Assembly: GCF_009708005.2 (NCBI RefSeq) | Contig: NZ_CP052757.1 | Coordinates: 3,782,001-3,846,000, forward strand | Source of the DNA: Cellulosimicrobium protaetiae | GTDB taxonomy: Bacteria > Actinomycetota > Actinomycetes > Actinomycetales > Cellulomonadaceae | DNA: 64,000 bases | Direction of reading: 5' to 3' | In this document: positions 28,114-37,915 of the stretch, piece by piece | How positions within the stretch are numbered: position 1 is the stretch's first letter | Layout of the letters: every line of letters begins with the position of its first letter | The notes under the pieces: model-generated | Seen by the model: the letters and a program-made list of their open reading frames with translations, nothing else | What the model was told of the DNA's origin: nothing | Database searches by the model: none | Translations under genes and position numbers: made by a program

Positions 28114-29757
28114 TCAGGGCAGCCGCAGGCGGCGCATCGCGTCGAGCGCCGACGTGAGGACCTTGCTCGGCAGCTCGCCTCCGAGCTGGTAGACGGTATC
28201 GAGCGTGAGGCCCTGGTTCGCGCCACGCTGCACGGAGATCGTCTGCGCCTCCGTGAGCGCCTCGATCCCCTCGCGGCCGTGCCGTCGGCCCAGCCCGGAG
28301 GCCTTGAACCCGCCCATCGGCGCGCCGACCGAGCCCCACGCGGCGGAGTACCCGTCGTTGACGTTCACCGTGCCCGCCTCCACGCGCGCAGCGATCCGGC
28401 GCCCCCGCGCGACGTCGCGCGTCCACACGCTCGCGTTGAGCCCGTACTCGGTGTCGTTCATGACCCGCACGGCCTCGTCGTCGCTCGCGACCCGCCGCAC
28501 GGACACGACCGGGCCGAACGTCTCCTCGCGGGCGCACGCGGCGTCGTCGGGCACGTCGTCCAGGACGGTGGGCGCGTAGAACCACGGACCGATGTCCGCG
28601 CGGTGCACGCCCCCCGCGAGGACGCGCGCGCCGCGCGCGATCGCGTCCTCGACGTGCGCGACGACGCGGTCGAGCTGCGCCTGCGACGTGAGCGACCCCA
28701 TGTCGGCGGAGTAGTCGAGCCCGGCCCCGAGGCGCATCTCGCGGACGAGCGGCACGAACTCGTCGAGGAATGCGTCGGCGACGTCCTCGTGCAGCACGAT
28801 CCGCTCGATCGAGACGCAGAGCTGGCCCGAGTTGGAGAAGCACGCGCGGACCGCGCCACGTGCGGCGGCACGCACGTCCGCGTCCGCCGCGACGTAGAGG
28901 GGGTTCTTGCCGCCGAGCTCGAGCGTCGCGCCGATGAGCCGCTCTCCCGCGCGCGCGGCGACCTTGCGGCCCGTGGCCGTCGAGCCGGTGAAGGCGATGT
29001 GGTCCACGTGGTCGGTCACCGCCGCGCCGACGTCGCCGCCGCCCGCGACGACGAGGAACAGGTCGGCGGGCAGCCCCGCCTCCTCGAGCAGCTCGGCGCC
29101 CCACAGCGCGCTGAGCGTCGTCTGCGGGTCCGGCTTGAGCACGACGGCGTTGCCCGCCACGAGCGCGGGCACGGCCTCCGCGAACGCGAGCGTCAGCGGG
29201 TAGTTCCACGGCGCGATGACGCCGACGACGCCCACGGGGCGACGGTGCACGCGCGTGCCCGTCAGCACCGGGAGCATGCCCGGCGCCCGGCGGTCGGCGA
29301 GGTAGCGGGGCCCGCGCTGGGCGTAGTGCCGCGTGAGGATCGCGACGTCCGCGACCTCCTCGAACGCGCTGCGGCGCGACTTGCCGGACTCCATCTGGAT
29401 CAGGTCGAGGCCGTCCGACTGGCGCGCGAGCACGAGCTCGCCGAACCGTCGCAGCACAGCCGCGCGCTCGCGGACGGGCAGCGCCGCCCAGGCCGGCTGC
29501 GCGGCGCGTGCCCGCTCGACCGCGCGCGCGACGTCGTCCACGGAGGAGACGGGGAACGCGGCGAGCGGCGCACCCGTGAAGGGTAGGACGGAGCGGTGCA
29601 TGCCCGCCTCGTTGCCGGTGACGATGCGCTGCGCGAGCGGTGCGACGACGTCGGGCTCGAGCACGTACGTCGCGGCCGGGTTCTCGGGGTCGATCGGGCC
29701 GTCCAGCGCGGCGCCCTCGCCGGGGCCGGTGCCGGGGGTGCCGGATGAGCTCGTCAT
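28114..29757 (-). CDS. gabD2: Succinate-semialdehyde dehydrogenase (aldehyde dehydrogenase family)
   Basis: 547 residues. NAD(P)-dependent oxidation of succinate semialdehyde to succinate, closing the GABA shunt or the alternative TCA route of actinobacteria. ALDH landmarks: VIAPWNYPLTLAFAEAVPAL, IAFTGSTATGRKVA (cofactor), general base Glu in LELGGKNP, nucleophile Cys in SNSGQLCVS, and EETFGPVVSV. It is closer to mycobacterial GabD2 (ESGKSRRSAFEEVADVA, GMLPVLTGTRVHRRPVGVVG) than to GabD1, as far as I can judge. About 35 extra N-terminal residues are Gly/Pro-rich. Substrate assignment is family-based; other aldehydes are possible. Confidence 0.85.
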   Translation of the reverse strand: MTSSSGTPGTGPGEGAALDGPIDPENPAATYVLEPDVVAPLAQRIVTGNEAGMHRSVLPFTGAPLAAFPVSSVDDVARAVERARAAQPAWAALPVRERAAVLRRFGELVLARQSDGLDLIQMESGKSRRSAFEEVADVAILTRHYAQRGPRYLADRRAPGMLPVLTGTRVHRRPVGVVGVIAPWNYPLTLAFAEAVPALVAGNAVVLKPDPQTTLSALWGAELLEEAGLPADLFLVVAGGGDVGAAVTDHVDHIAFTGSTATGRKVAARAGERLIGATLELGGKNPLYVAADADVRAAARGAVRACFSNSGQLCVSIERIVLHEDVADAFLDEFVPLVREMRLGAGLDYSADMGSLTSQAQLDRVVAHVEDAIARGARVLAGGVHRADIGPWFYAPTVLDDVPDDAACAREETFGPVVSVRRVASDDEAVRVMNDTEYGLNASVWTRDVARGRRIAARVEAGTVNVNDGYSAAWGSVGAPMGGFKASGLGRRHGREGIEALTEAQTISVQRGANQGLTLDTVYQLGGELPSKVLTSALDAMRRLRLP

Positions 29758-29789
29758 GGGGACAGGCTACGTCGTCGGACCGACAGTCC

Positions 29790-30830
29790 TCAGACGGGGA
29801 GCTCCCACGTCGTGAGCACGGGGCGGAAGCCCTGGCGCGCCCAGAAGGGAGCCGAGAGCGGGTTGAGGACGCCGTGGTGCAGCAGCACGACCGTGTCCTC
29901 CCCGACGCCGTCCCGGACGCGCGCGAGCGCGGCGTCGACCAGCGTGCCGCCGACCCCGGCGCCGCGCGCGGAGTCCGTCACGTGGAGCAGCACGAGGTAG
30001 GCGACCGGCCCGGTCGTCACCGTCCCTGCGACCGCCCCCGACCGCTCCGGCGGCTCGACCGCGACGACGCCGAGGATCTCCTCGGGCCGATCCTCGGGGG
30101 CGTTCCCGCGACCGTCCGACGGGGAAGCCGTCGCGACGAGGAACGTCGTGGCCGGGTTCGCGACCGCGCCCGCGACCTGGGTCTCGAGGTGCTCGCGAGC
30201 CCCGGGACGCACCCGGGCCGCGCCCACGAGCTCGTCGTACGCGAGCTCGGCGAGCTGGTGCTCGACGAGTGCCGGGAGGTCGTCGGGCGTCGCGTCGCGG
30301 ACGACGACGCCCGCCGGACCACGTCCTGCGGCGCCGGGGGCAGTGCCACGGCGGGCGGCGAGGTGCACGGTCGGGCGCATGCCGTGCGCGGCAAGGGCCG
30401 CGACCGCCCCGACGTCGCGGCTCGGCCAGAGGAGCACCCTCCCGTGATCGCGCGGGGCGGGTCCCACCTGGGGCACGCCGTCGCCGTCGGGAGGGGTGCC
30501 CGGGTCCTGCGCGACGCGCTCGGACCATGCCGAGAGGAGCGCCGCCACCGCGCCCGGGACGTCCGGGCCCGCCGCCCGGGCGCGCAGCCGGTGCTCGCGG
30601 AGCGGGCGGAACAGCGCGGCCGAGGAGTCGGCGCCGACGTCGCCGACCGTGACGAGGCCCGCCGCCCTCGACCCGTCGGGGAGCCGGACGGCGAGCAGGC
30701 GCTCGTCCTCCGGGGCCGCGCCCAGGTCCGGGACCGCGACGAGCGGGTCGAGCGCACGGGCCCGCGCGCGATGCTCGGCCTCCAGGGCGGCCAGGTCGTC
30801 GGCGTCCGGTGCCCAGGTCGCCGTCGTCAT
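29790..30830 (-). CDS. GNAT acetyltransferase, double-domain
   Basis: 346 residues. The N-terminal half is a worn GNAT-like region. The C-terminal half keeps motif A (LVLLHVTDSARGAGVGGTLVDAAL), followed by LLHHGVLNPLSAPFWARQGFRPV. Start ATG 30830 overlaps the stop of the upstream acetyltransferase gene (ATGA), so the two acetyltransferases are co-translated. Substrate unknown. Part of a possible guaB3-GNAT-GNAT transcript. Confidence 0.8.
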   Translation of the reverse strand: MTTATWAPDADDLAALEAEHRARARALDPLVAVPDLGAAPEDERLLAVRLPDGSRAAGLVTVGDVGADSSAALFRPLREHRLRARAAGPDVPGAVAALLSAWSERVAQDPGTPPDGDGVPQVGPAPRDHGRVLLWPSRDVGAVAALAAHGMRPTVHLAARRGTAPGAAGRGPAGVVVRDATPDDLPALVEHQLAELAYDELVGAARVRPGAREHLETQVAGAVANPATTFLVATASPSDGRGNAPEDRPEEILGVVAVEPPERSGAVAGTVTTGPVAYLVLLHVTDSARGAGVGGTLVDAALARVRDGVGEDTVVLLHHGVLNPLSAPFWARQGFRPVLTTWELPV

Positions 30831-31444
30831 CGGCCGGCGTCGCGCGCGTCCGGCGCCCCGAGCGGCCGGCCCAGCACCACGCACTCCTGGTCGGTGTAGC
30901 CGAGGTGCTCGTAGAAGCCGCGGACGGCGTCGTTGGTCGAGCGCACCATGAGGCGCACGGCCCGCGCGCCCTGAGCCGCGAGCCACGCCTCCGCCGCGAC
31001 GACCGTGGCCCGTCCCGTGCCGTTTCCCTGCAGGCGCGGGTCGACGGCCACGTAGTAGAGCCAGCCGCGGTGACCGTCGACGCCGGCCACCGCCGACGCG
31101 ACGACCTCGCCCGCGCGGACCGCGGCGCCGGCCTCGCCGTCGTCGGGCGCGGCGCCCGGGAGGTCGCGCGTCGCCCGGCCCACGAGCACCGTGGACGTCT
31201 CGCCCAGCCGGGCGTCCGCGACGTCGCGGTACGGGTCGTTCCACGGCCGGGTGAGCCCGCACGTGCGCCACAGCACGACGACGGCCTCGACGTCGTCGTC
31301 CGCGACCTCCGCGAACACGACGTCGGCGCCCGCTCCGGCACGGCCGTCGTCAGGCAGCTCGCCCGGTGTCGCTCCGCGCACCGGGTCGGGCACGCCGTCT
31401 CCCGCGCGGGCCAGCCGGGGTCCGTCCGCGATCCGTCCCGTCAC
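30827..31444 (-). CDS. GNAT acetyltransferase (YpeA-like)
   Basis: Up to 205 residues. The core matches YpeA-like acetyltransferases: VVLWRTCGLTRPWNDPYRD near the N-terminus, motif A YYVAVDPRLQGNGTGRATVVAAE, then VRSTNDAVRGFYEHLGY and CVVLGRPL. GTG 31444 gives an N-terminal extension of about 40 low-complexity residues. A later in-frame GTG just before VFAEVADDDVEAV would give a normal 160-residue protein, so the start is uncertain. Stop overlaps the next gene (ATGA). Lies 8 bases after guaB3 if the upstream start is used. Confidence 0.78.
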   Translation of the reverse strand: MTGRIADGPRLARAGDGVPDPVRGATPGELPDDGRAGAGADVVFAEVADDDVEAVVVLWRTCGLTRPWNDPYRDVADARLGETSTVLVGRATRDLPGAAPDDGEAGAAVRAGEVVASAVAGVDGHRGWLYYVAVDPRLQGNGTGRATVVAAEAWLAAQGARAVRLMVRSTNDAVRGFYEHLGYTDQECVVLGRPLGAPDARDAGR

Positions 31445-31452
31445 GCCGCTGC

Positions 31453-32577
31453 TCAGCGGGGCTGGTACGGAGAGACGACGACCTCGACGCGCTGGAACTC
31501 CTTGAGGTCGGAGTAGCCGGTCGTCGCCATCGCGCGGCGCAGCGCACCGACGAGGTTGAGCGTGCCGTCGGCCTGACGACCCGGGCCGAAGAGGATCTCC
31601 TCCAGCGTGCCCGCGGTGCCGACGCGCACGCGCTCGCCGCGCGGGAGCTGCGCGTGGTGCGCCTCCGAGCCCCAGTGCCAGCCCTGGCCCGGCGCCTCCT
31701 CGGCGCGCGCGAGCGCGGCGCCGATCATCACGGCGTCCGCGCCGCACGCGACGGCCTTGACGAGGTCGCCCGAGCGGCCGACGCCGCCGTCGGCGATGAC
31801 GTGCACGTAGCGGCCGCCCGACTCGTCGAGGTAGTCGCGGCGCGCGGCCGCGACGTCCGCGACCGCCGTCGCCATGGGCGCGTGGATGCCGAGCGAGACG
31901 CGCGTGGTGTGCGCGGCCCCACCGCCGAAGCCCACGAGGACGCCCGCGGCGCCCGTGCGCATGAGGTGCAGCGCCGCGGTGTACGTGGACGCGCCGCCGA
32001 CGACCACCGGGACGTCGAGCTCGTAGATGAACCGCTTGAGGTTGAGCGGCTCCGCGACGCCCGAGACGTGCTCGGCCGAGACGGTCGTGCCGCGGATGAC
32101 GAAGAGGTCGACGCCCGCGTCGACGACCGTCTGGTAGTGCTCCTGGGTGCGCTGGGGAGACAGTGCCCCGGCGACGGTGACGCCCGCGGCCCGGATCTCC
32201 TTGAGCCGCTGGGTGATGAGGTCCGGCTTGATCGGCTCGGCGTAGATCTCCTGCATGCGCCGCGTGGCCTCGACCGGCTCGAGCGTCGCGATCTCCGCGA
32301 GGAGCGCGGTGGGGTCGTCGTAACGCGTCCACAGGCCCTCGAGGTCGAGGACGCCGAGGCCGCCGTGGTTGCCGAGCGCGACCGCCGTGGCGGGGCTCAT
32401 CACCGAGTCCATGGGCGCCGCGAGGATCGGCAGCTCGAAGTGGTACGCGTCGATCTGCCAGCCGACCGACACCTCCTTCGGGTCGCGCGTGCGCCGGGAG
32501 GGCACGACCGCGACGTCGTCGAAGGAGAACGCGCGCCGACCGCGCTTGCCACGTCCGATCTCGATCTCGTTGCTCAC
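31453..32577 (-). CDS. guaB3: GuaB3-family IMP dehydrogenase-related protein
   Basis: 374 residues, a single IMPDH/GMP-reductase-type barrel without CBS domains. Family marks: RRAFSFDDVAVVPSRRT, LPILAAPMDSVMSP, TGAAGVLVGFGGGAAHTTR and YVHVIADGGVGRSGDLVKA. The loop that carries the catalytic Cys in IMPDH (SICTTR in guaB of this window) is GGGAAHTTR here (218-226), with no Cys. As I recall, the mycobacterial GuaB3 also lacks it. Enzymatic role is therefore uncertain. It may be regulatory, or catalyse a different purine reaction. Heads a unit with two acetyltransferase genes. Confidence 0.9.
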   Translation of the reverse strand: MSNEIEIGRGKRGRRAFSFDDVAVVPSRRTRDPKEVSVGWQIDAYHFELPILAAPMDSVMSPATAVALGNHGGLGVLDLEGLWTRYDDPTALLAEIATLEPVEATRRMQEIYAEPIKPDLITQRLKEIRAAGVTVAGALSPQRTQEHYQTVVDAGVDLFVIRGTTVSAEHVSGVAEPLNLKRFIYELDVPVVVGGASTYTAALHLMRTGAAGVLVGFGGGAAHTTRVSLGIHAPMATAVADVAAARRDYLDESGGRYVHVIADGGVGRSGDLVKAVACGADAVMIGAALARAEEAPGQGWHWGSEAHHAQLPRGERVRVGTAGTLEEILFGPGRQADGTLNLVGALRRAMATTGYSDLKEFQRVEVVVSPYQPR

Positions 32578-32725
32578 CGGGCCAGCCTACCGGCGGGCCG
32601 TGCCGGTCATCTGCACGGCGGGGCCGTGTGGGTGGGCGCTGGCAGGGTGACGCTCGTCGCCGGGACGTCCGGCGGCACCCGGGCGCGACGCGCACCGGGA
32701 CGCGAGCGAGACCGCGAGGTGCACC

Positions 32726-33427
32726 ATGACGACGACGCCCTGGACGGCGGGACCGCTCCTCGGTCTCGACACCGAGACCACGGGCGTCGACGTGGACGTC
32801 GACCGGATCGTCACCGCGGCCCTCGTCCTGCGCGAGCCCGGGTCGACGCACGTGCGGACGTGGCTCCTCGACCCGGGCGTCGAGGTCCCCGCGGAGGCGA
32901 CGGCGATCCACGGCGTGACGACGGCGCACGCCGTCGCCCACGGCACCGCGCCCGCCGAGGCCCTGGAGGAGATCGCGACGCTCGTCGTCGACGCGCAGCG
33001 CGACGGCGTGCCGCTCGTCGCGTACAACGCCGCGTTCGACCTGTCCCTCCTCGACGCGGAGCTCGTCCGGCACGGCCTGCCGACGCTCGCCGTCCGGCTC
33101 GGGCGGCCCGTGCGCCCGGTGCTGGACCCGCTCGTGCTGGACCGGGCGTGGGACCCGGACCGGGAGGGCAAGCGGCGGCTCGTGGACCTGTGCGCGCGCT
33201 ACGGCGTGCTCGACGTCGGGCGGCTGCACACCGCGGACGCGGACGTGCTCGCGACGCTCGACCTCCTCGACGCGCTGGCCCGCCGGTTCCCGGACCTCGG
33301 CGCCCTCGGCCCGGGCGCCCTCCACGACCTGCAGGTGGAGGCGCACCGCCGATGGGTCGACGCCCTGGACCCCGAGCGGGAGCCCCCCTACGTGGGCGCG
33401 GGCGCGGACGGCCGCTGGCCGTCCTGA
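32726..33427 (+). CDS. DEDDh 3'-5' exonuclease (DnaQ-like)
   Basis: 233 residues. All four metal ligands of the DEDDh family can be seen: Asp and Glu in LLGLDTETTG (first motif), Asp in YNAAFDLSLL, and the His-x4-Asp pair in RLHTADADVLATL. It lacks polymerase III epsilon's polymerase-binding tail, so it is probably a stand-alone nuclease in repair or RNA/DNA trimming. ATG 32726, with GCGAGGTGCACC upstream giving a weak ribosome site. Divergent from guaB3, and followed by the HTH-MurA fusion on the same strand. Confidence 0.88.
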   Translation: MTTTPWTAGPLLGLDTETTGVDVDVDRIVTAALVLREPGSTHVRTWLLDPGVEVPAEATAIHGVTTAHAVAHGTAPAEALEEIATLVVDAQRDGVPLVAYNAAFDLSLLDAELVRHGLPTLAVRLGRPVRPVLDPLVLDRAWDPDREGKRRLVDLCARYGVLDVGRLHTADADVLATLDLLDALARRFPDLGALGPGALHDLQVEAHRRWVDALDPEREPPYVGAGADGRWPS

Positions 33428-33459
33428 ACGGCGTCGTCGTCAGCAGCGGCGCCACCGGC

Positions 33460-33487
33460 TATCTCACAGCACGGATGGAGATCGTGT
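33460..33487. promoter_or_regulatory. Half-site-like ATCTC...GAGAT dyad upstream of the HTH-MurA gene
   Basis: ATCTCA near 33461-33466 faces GGAGAT near 33478-33483. The first half matches the core of the stronger dyad at 33532 (TATCTCA). Possibly a second operator; weak alone. Confidence 0.3.
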
Positions 33488-33531
33488 GACGATGGCGTGA
33501 TACCGCCCCTGTCCCCCCGGGTTGCCGCGTG

Positions 33532-33553
33532 GATATCTCATCCATGAGTTATC
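33532..33553. promoter_or_regulatory. Operator-like palindrome before the HTH-MurA gene
   Basis: GATATCTCAT-CC-ATGAGTTATC: 10-base arms with a single mismatch, ending 9 bases before the ATG at 33563. Its size and symmetry suit a dimeric XRE-type repressor, and the next gene encodes an XRE-type domain, so autoregulation is the simplest reading (inference). Confidence 0.5.
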
Positions 33554-33562
33554 GTCGCTCGC

Positions 33563-35098
33563 ATGACAGCGATCGACGACGCCCCACTCACGCAGGTCGG
33601 CACGCTCATCCGCGGCGCCCGCCAGAACCGGGGTCTCACCCAGACCCAGCTCGCGGAGCGGCTCGGCACGAGCCAGAGCGCCGTGCACCGCATCGAGCAG
33701 GGCGCCCAGAACCTCAGCCTCGAGATGCTCAACCGCATCAGCCTCGCGCTCGACTCCGAGATCATCAGCCTCGGCGGGCCCAAGCACGCGCACCTGCGCG
33801 TGCAGGGCGGACACACCCTGTCCGGGCGCATCGACGTCAACTCCTCGAAGAACGGCGCGGTCGCGCTCCTGTGCGCGTCGCTGCTCAACCGGGGCCGCAC
33901 GACCCTGCGCGGCGTCGCCCGCATCGTCGAGGTCGACCGCATCGTCGACGTGCTCCGCTCCATCGGCGTGCGGGCGACCTGGACGACCGGCGGCCGCGAC
34001 CTCGAGATCGTCGTGCCGGACCAGCTCGACCTCGCCGCCATCGACGTCGACGCCGCACGGCGCACCCGCTCGATCATCATGTTCCTCGGCCCGCTGCTCG
34101 GGCTCCGCGACACGTTCGAGCTCCCGTACGCCGGCGGCTGCGATCTCGGGACGCGCACCGTGGAGCCGCACATGATCGCCCTGCGGCCGTTCGGCCTCGC
34201 GGTCACCGCGACGGGCGGCAACTACCACGCGACGGTCGCCCCGGCGTCGGGCACCGACCTGTCGGTCGTGCTCACCGAGCGCGGCGACACCGTCACGGAG
34301 AACGCGCTCATGGCCGCGGCCCGCCGCGACGGCGTGACGACGATCCGCAACGCCAGCCCCAACTACATGGTCCAGGACCTGTGCTTCTACCTCGAGCTGC
34401 TCGGCGTGCGGGTCGAGGGCATCGGGACGACGACGCTGCGCGTCCACGGCCGCACGGACATCGACGTGGACGTGGAGTACGCCGTCTCGGAGGACCCGGT
34501 CGAGGCGATGAGCCTGCTCACCGCGGGCATCGTCACCGGTTCGGAGATCACGGTGGCCCGCGTCCCGATCGAGTTCATGGAGATCGAGCTCGCGACCCTG
34601 GCCGAGATGGGGCTGCGCTACACGCTGAGCGCCGAGTACCTGGCCCGCAACGGCCGGACGCGCCTCGTCGACGTCACCGTGCACCCGAGCGAGCTGCACG
34701 CCCCGATCGACAAGATCCACCCCATGCCGTTCCCCGGCCTCAACATCGACAACCTGCCGTTCTTCGCGGTCATCGCGGCGAACGCGCACGGCACGACGCT
34801 CATCCACGACTGGGTCTACGAGGGCCGCGCCATCCACCTCACCGACCTCACGCGCCTCGGGGCCGACGTGCGGCTCCTGGACGCCCACCGGCTCCAGGTC
34901 ACCGGCCCGACGCGCTGGTCCGGCGCCGAGGTGAGCTGCCCCCCGGCCCTGCGCCCCGCCGTCGTCATCCTGCTCGCGATGCTCGCCGCGAAGGGCACGT
35001 CCGTCCTGCGCGGCGTCGACATCATCGCGCGCGGCTACGAGGGCCTGACGGAGCGCCTGCGCGAGCTCGGCGCCAACATCGAGACCTTCCGCGACTGA
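33563..35098 (+). CDS. XRE helix-turn-helix fused to MurA-like enolpyruvyl transferase
   Basis: 511 residues. Residues 12-66 form an XRE DNA-binding domain (TLIRGARQNRGLTQTQLAER, TSQSAVHRIEQGAQNLSLEML). Residues 78-511 are MurA-like: SKN (Lys96-Asn97, substrate loop), Cys193 and Arg198 in GGCDLGTRTVEPH (the fosfomycin-target loop), and ALRPAVVILLAM near the end. MurA makes enolpyruvyl-UDP-GlcNAc, the first committed step of peptidoglycan. The usual FPTD segment that holds the catalytic Asp reads FPGLNIDN (390-397) here, so activity is doubtful. It may be a sensor of UDP-GlcNAc or PEP controlling transcription. A normal murA would be expected elsewhere in the genome. Operator-like dyad directly upstream. 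Confidence 0.88.
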   Translation: MTAIDDAPLTQVGTLIRGARQNRGLTQTQLAERLGTSQSAVHRIEQGAQNLSLEMLNRISLALDSEIISLGGPKHAHLRVQGGHTLSGRIDVNSSKNGAVALLCASLLNRGRTTLRGVARIVEVDRIVDVLRSIGVRATWTTGGRDLEIVVPDQLDLAAIDVDAARRTRSIIMFLGPLLGLRDTFELPYAGGCDLGTRTVEPHMIALRPFGLAVTATGGNYHATVAPASGTDLSVVLTERGDTVTENALMAAARRDGVTTIRNASPNYMVQDLCFYLELLGVRVEGIGTTTLRVHGRTDIDVDVEYAVSEDPVEAMSLLTAGIVTGSEITVARVPIEFMEIELATLAEMGLRYTLSAEYLARNGRTRLVDVTVHPSELHAPIDKIHPMPFPGLNIDNLPFFAVIAANAHGTTLIHDWVYEGRAIHLTDLTRLGADVRLLDAHRLQVTGPTRWSGAEVSCPPALRPAVVILLAMLAAKGTSVLRGVDIIARGYEGLTERLRELGANIETFRD

Positions 35099-35111
35099 CC
35101 CCGACCCACCT

Positions 35112-35172
35112 GCTGAGTGCATGAAATAGTCGCGGCCAGGACGTCCGACCGCGACTATTTCATGCACTCAGC
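35112..35172. terminator. Perfect 24-base hairpin between convergent HTH-MurA and guaB
   Basis: Arms 35112-35135 and 35149-35172 are perfectly complementary, with a 13-base loop. The stem is far more AT-rich (TGCATGAAATAGTCGCGG) than anything around it. Position fits a bidirectional terminator; the odd base composition may mark a dispersed repeat. Confidence 0.65.
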
Positions 35173-35192
35173 GCCCTCCCGGGCGGGTGTCG

Positions 35193-36731
<1,539 letters not shown>

Positions 36732-36829
36732 CTACGCCGCGGGCCCTCGCCGTATTCCCGCCCGGTCCCGGCCCGCCCGGCGTGCGGGAGGCACCGACGG
36801 ACGGCCCGGGTACCGGTCCAGCGGACGGC

Positions 36830-37915
36830 TCAGCGCACGACGGCGAGGAGCTCGTGCAAGAGACCCGTGAAGCTGCGCACCCGGTGCACGGTCGCGGCGA
36901 GCGGGAGCTCGCCGGCGGCCTCGTCGCTCGGCAGGCCGACGAAGAACGGCAGGTTCGGGTTCGCCTCGTGCGCGGCGTGCACGATCCCGAGGTCGGGACG
37001 CGCCTGGGTCGTGACCATGGCGACGGCCGACGGGCGCACCATCGTCACGATCTCGAGCGTGCGGTGGACGTTCGCCGGGCCGGTGACGATGCGGGCCATC
37101 GCGCCGTGCGACGCGAGGGACGCGGCGAGCGCGTGCGCGGCGAGCGGGAGCGGCTCGTCGGGCGCCGCGAAGACGAGGACGATGCGGCGCATGCGGCTCG
37201 GGTGGTTGCGCGGCGGCCCCCCGGCCGCGACGATCGCGTCCTCGCTCGCCTGCGTGTACTCGCGCAGCGCGCCGAGCGTCGCGTTGGCGAGCACGACCTC
37301 GGGCACCTCGCCCGGGCCGGCGAGCACCGTGCGCTCGCCGAGCCGCTCGAGCGCGGGCTCCACGAGGTCGGACCACCAGGCGGCGGGGTCGCTCCCGGCG
37401 GGGATGCGCAGGAGCCGGTCGCACCCGCGCTGGTCGTAGGCGATCGCGGCGTCGACGACGTCGGAGACCCGGGTGGGGCGCGGCGCCTCGCGCACGCCGA
37501 GGACACGTGGCCCGACCGACCGCGCAGGCTCGCCGCCGGGGACGGCCCGCAGGAACGGGCGCGACGGCGGAGCGGGCTCGGGGGTGGGGTCGTCCGCGTC
37601 GAGGTCGTCGTCGGGGTCCGGGCCGCCCTCGGCACCGTGGTCGTCGAACGAGACGGCACCACGGTGCGCGTCGAGCTCGTCGTCGTCGGCGGCCAGGGCC
37701 GCACGGGCCGCGTCGGCGGGCGCGACGCCGTCGAGCGTGAGGCGCCGCATGACGACCAGGCGTGCGACGTCGTCGTCGGTGTAGCGACGGTGCGACCCGG
37801 CGCGGTGCTGCGAGGGCCCGAGGCCGTACCGGCGGTCCCACGTGCGCAGGGTCGCGGGCGCGACGCCGAGCCGGCGCGCGACGGCGGCGACGGCGAGGCC
37901 GGGGTTCGTGGACAT
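36830..37915 (-). CDS. MerR-family regulator with B12-binding-like C-terminal domain
   Basis: 361 residues from ATG 37915 (377 from ATG 37963). MerR winged helix: VAAVARRLGVAPATLRTWDR, then SHRRYTDDDVARLVVMRRL. An acidic Pro-rich linker (about 90-160) leads to a helical bundle and Rossmann-like domain arranged as in CarH-type light/B12 regulators (LVFAAPDEPLPLAAHALAAS, SAVAMVTTQ). The DxHxxG cobalamin ligand motif is not present, so B12 binding looks lost. I prefer 37915 because a GAGGGAG stretch precedes it. Divergent from the whiB3-like gene. Target unknown; the shared intergenic region is the first candidate. Confidence 0.82.
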   Translation of the reverse strand: MSTNPGLAVAAVARRLGVAPATLRTWDRRYGLGPSQHRAGSHRRYTDDDVARLVVMRRLTLDGVAPADAARAALAADDDELDAHRGAVSFDDHGAEGGPDPDDDLDADDPTPEPAPPSRPFLRAVPGGEPARSVGPRVLGVREAPRPTRVSDVVDAAIAYDQRGCDRLLRIPAGSDPAAWWSDLVEPALERLGERTVLAGPGEVPEVVLANATLGALREYTQASEDAIVAAGGPPRNHPSRMRRIVLVFAAPDEPLPLAAHALAASLASHGAMARIVTGPANVHRTLEIVTMVRPSAVAMVTTQARPDLGIVHAAHEANPNLPFFVGLPSDEAAGELPLAATVHRVRSFTGLLHELLAVVR

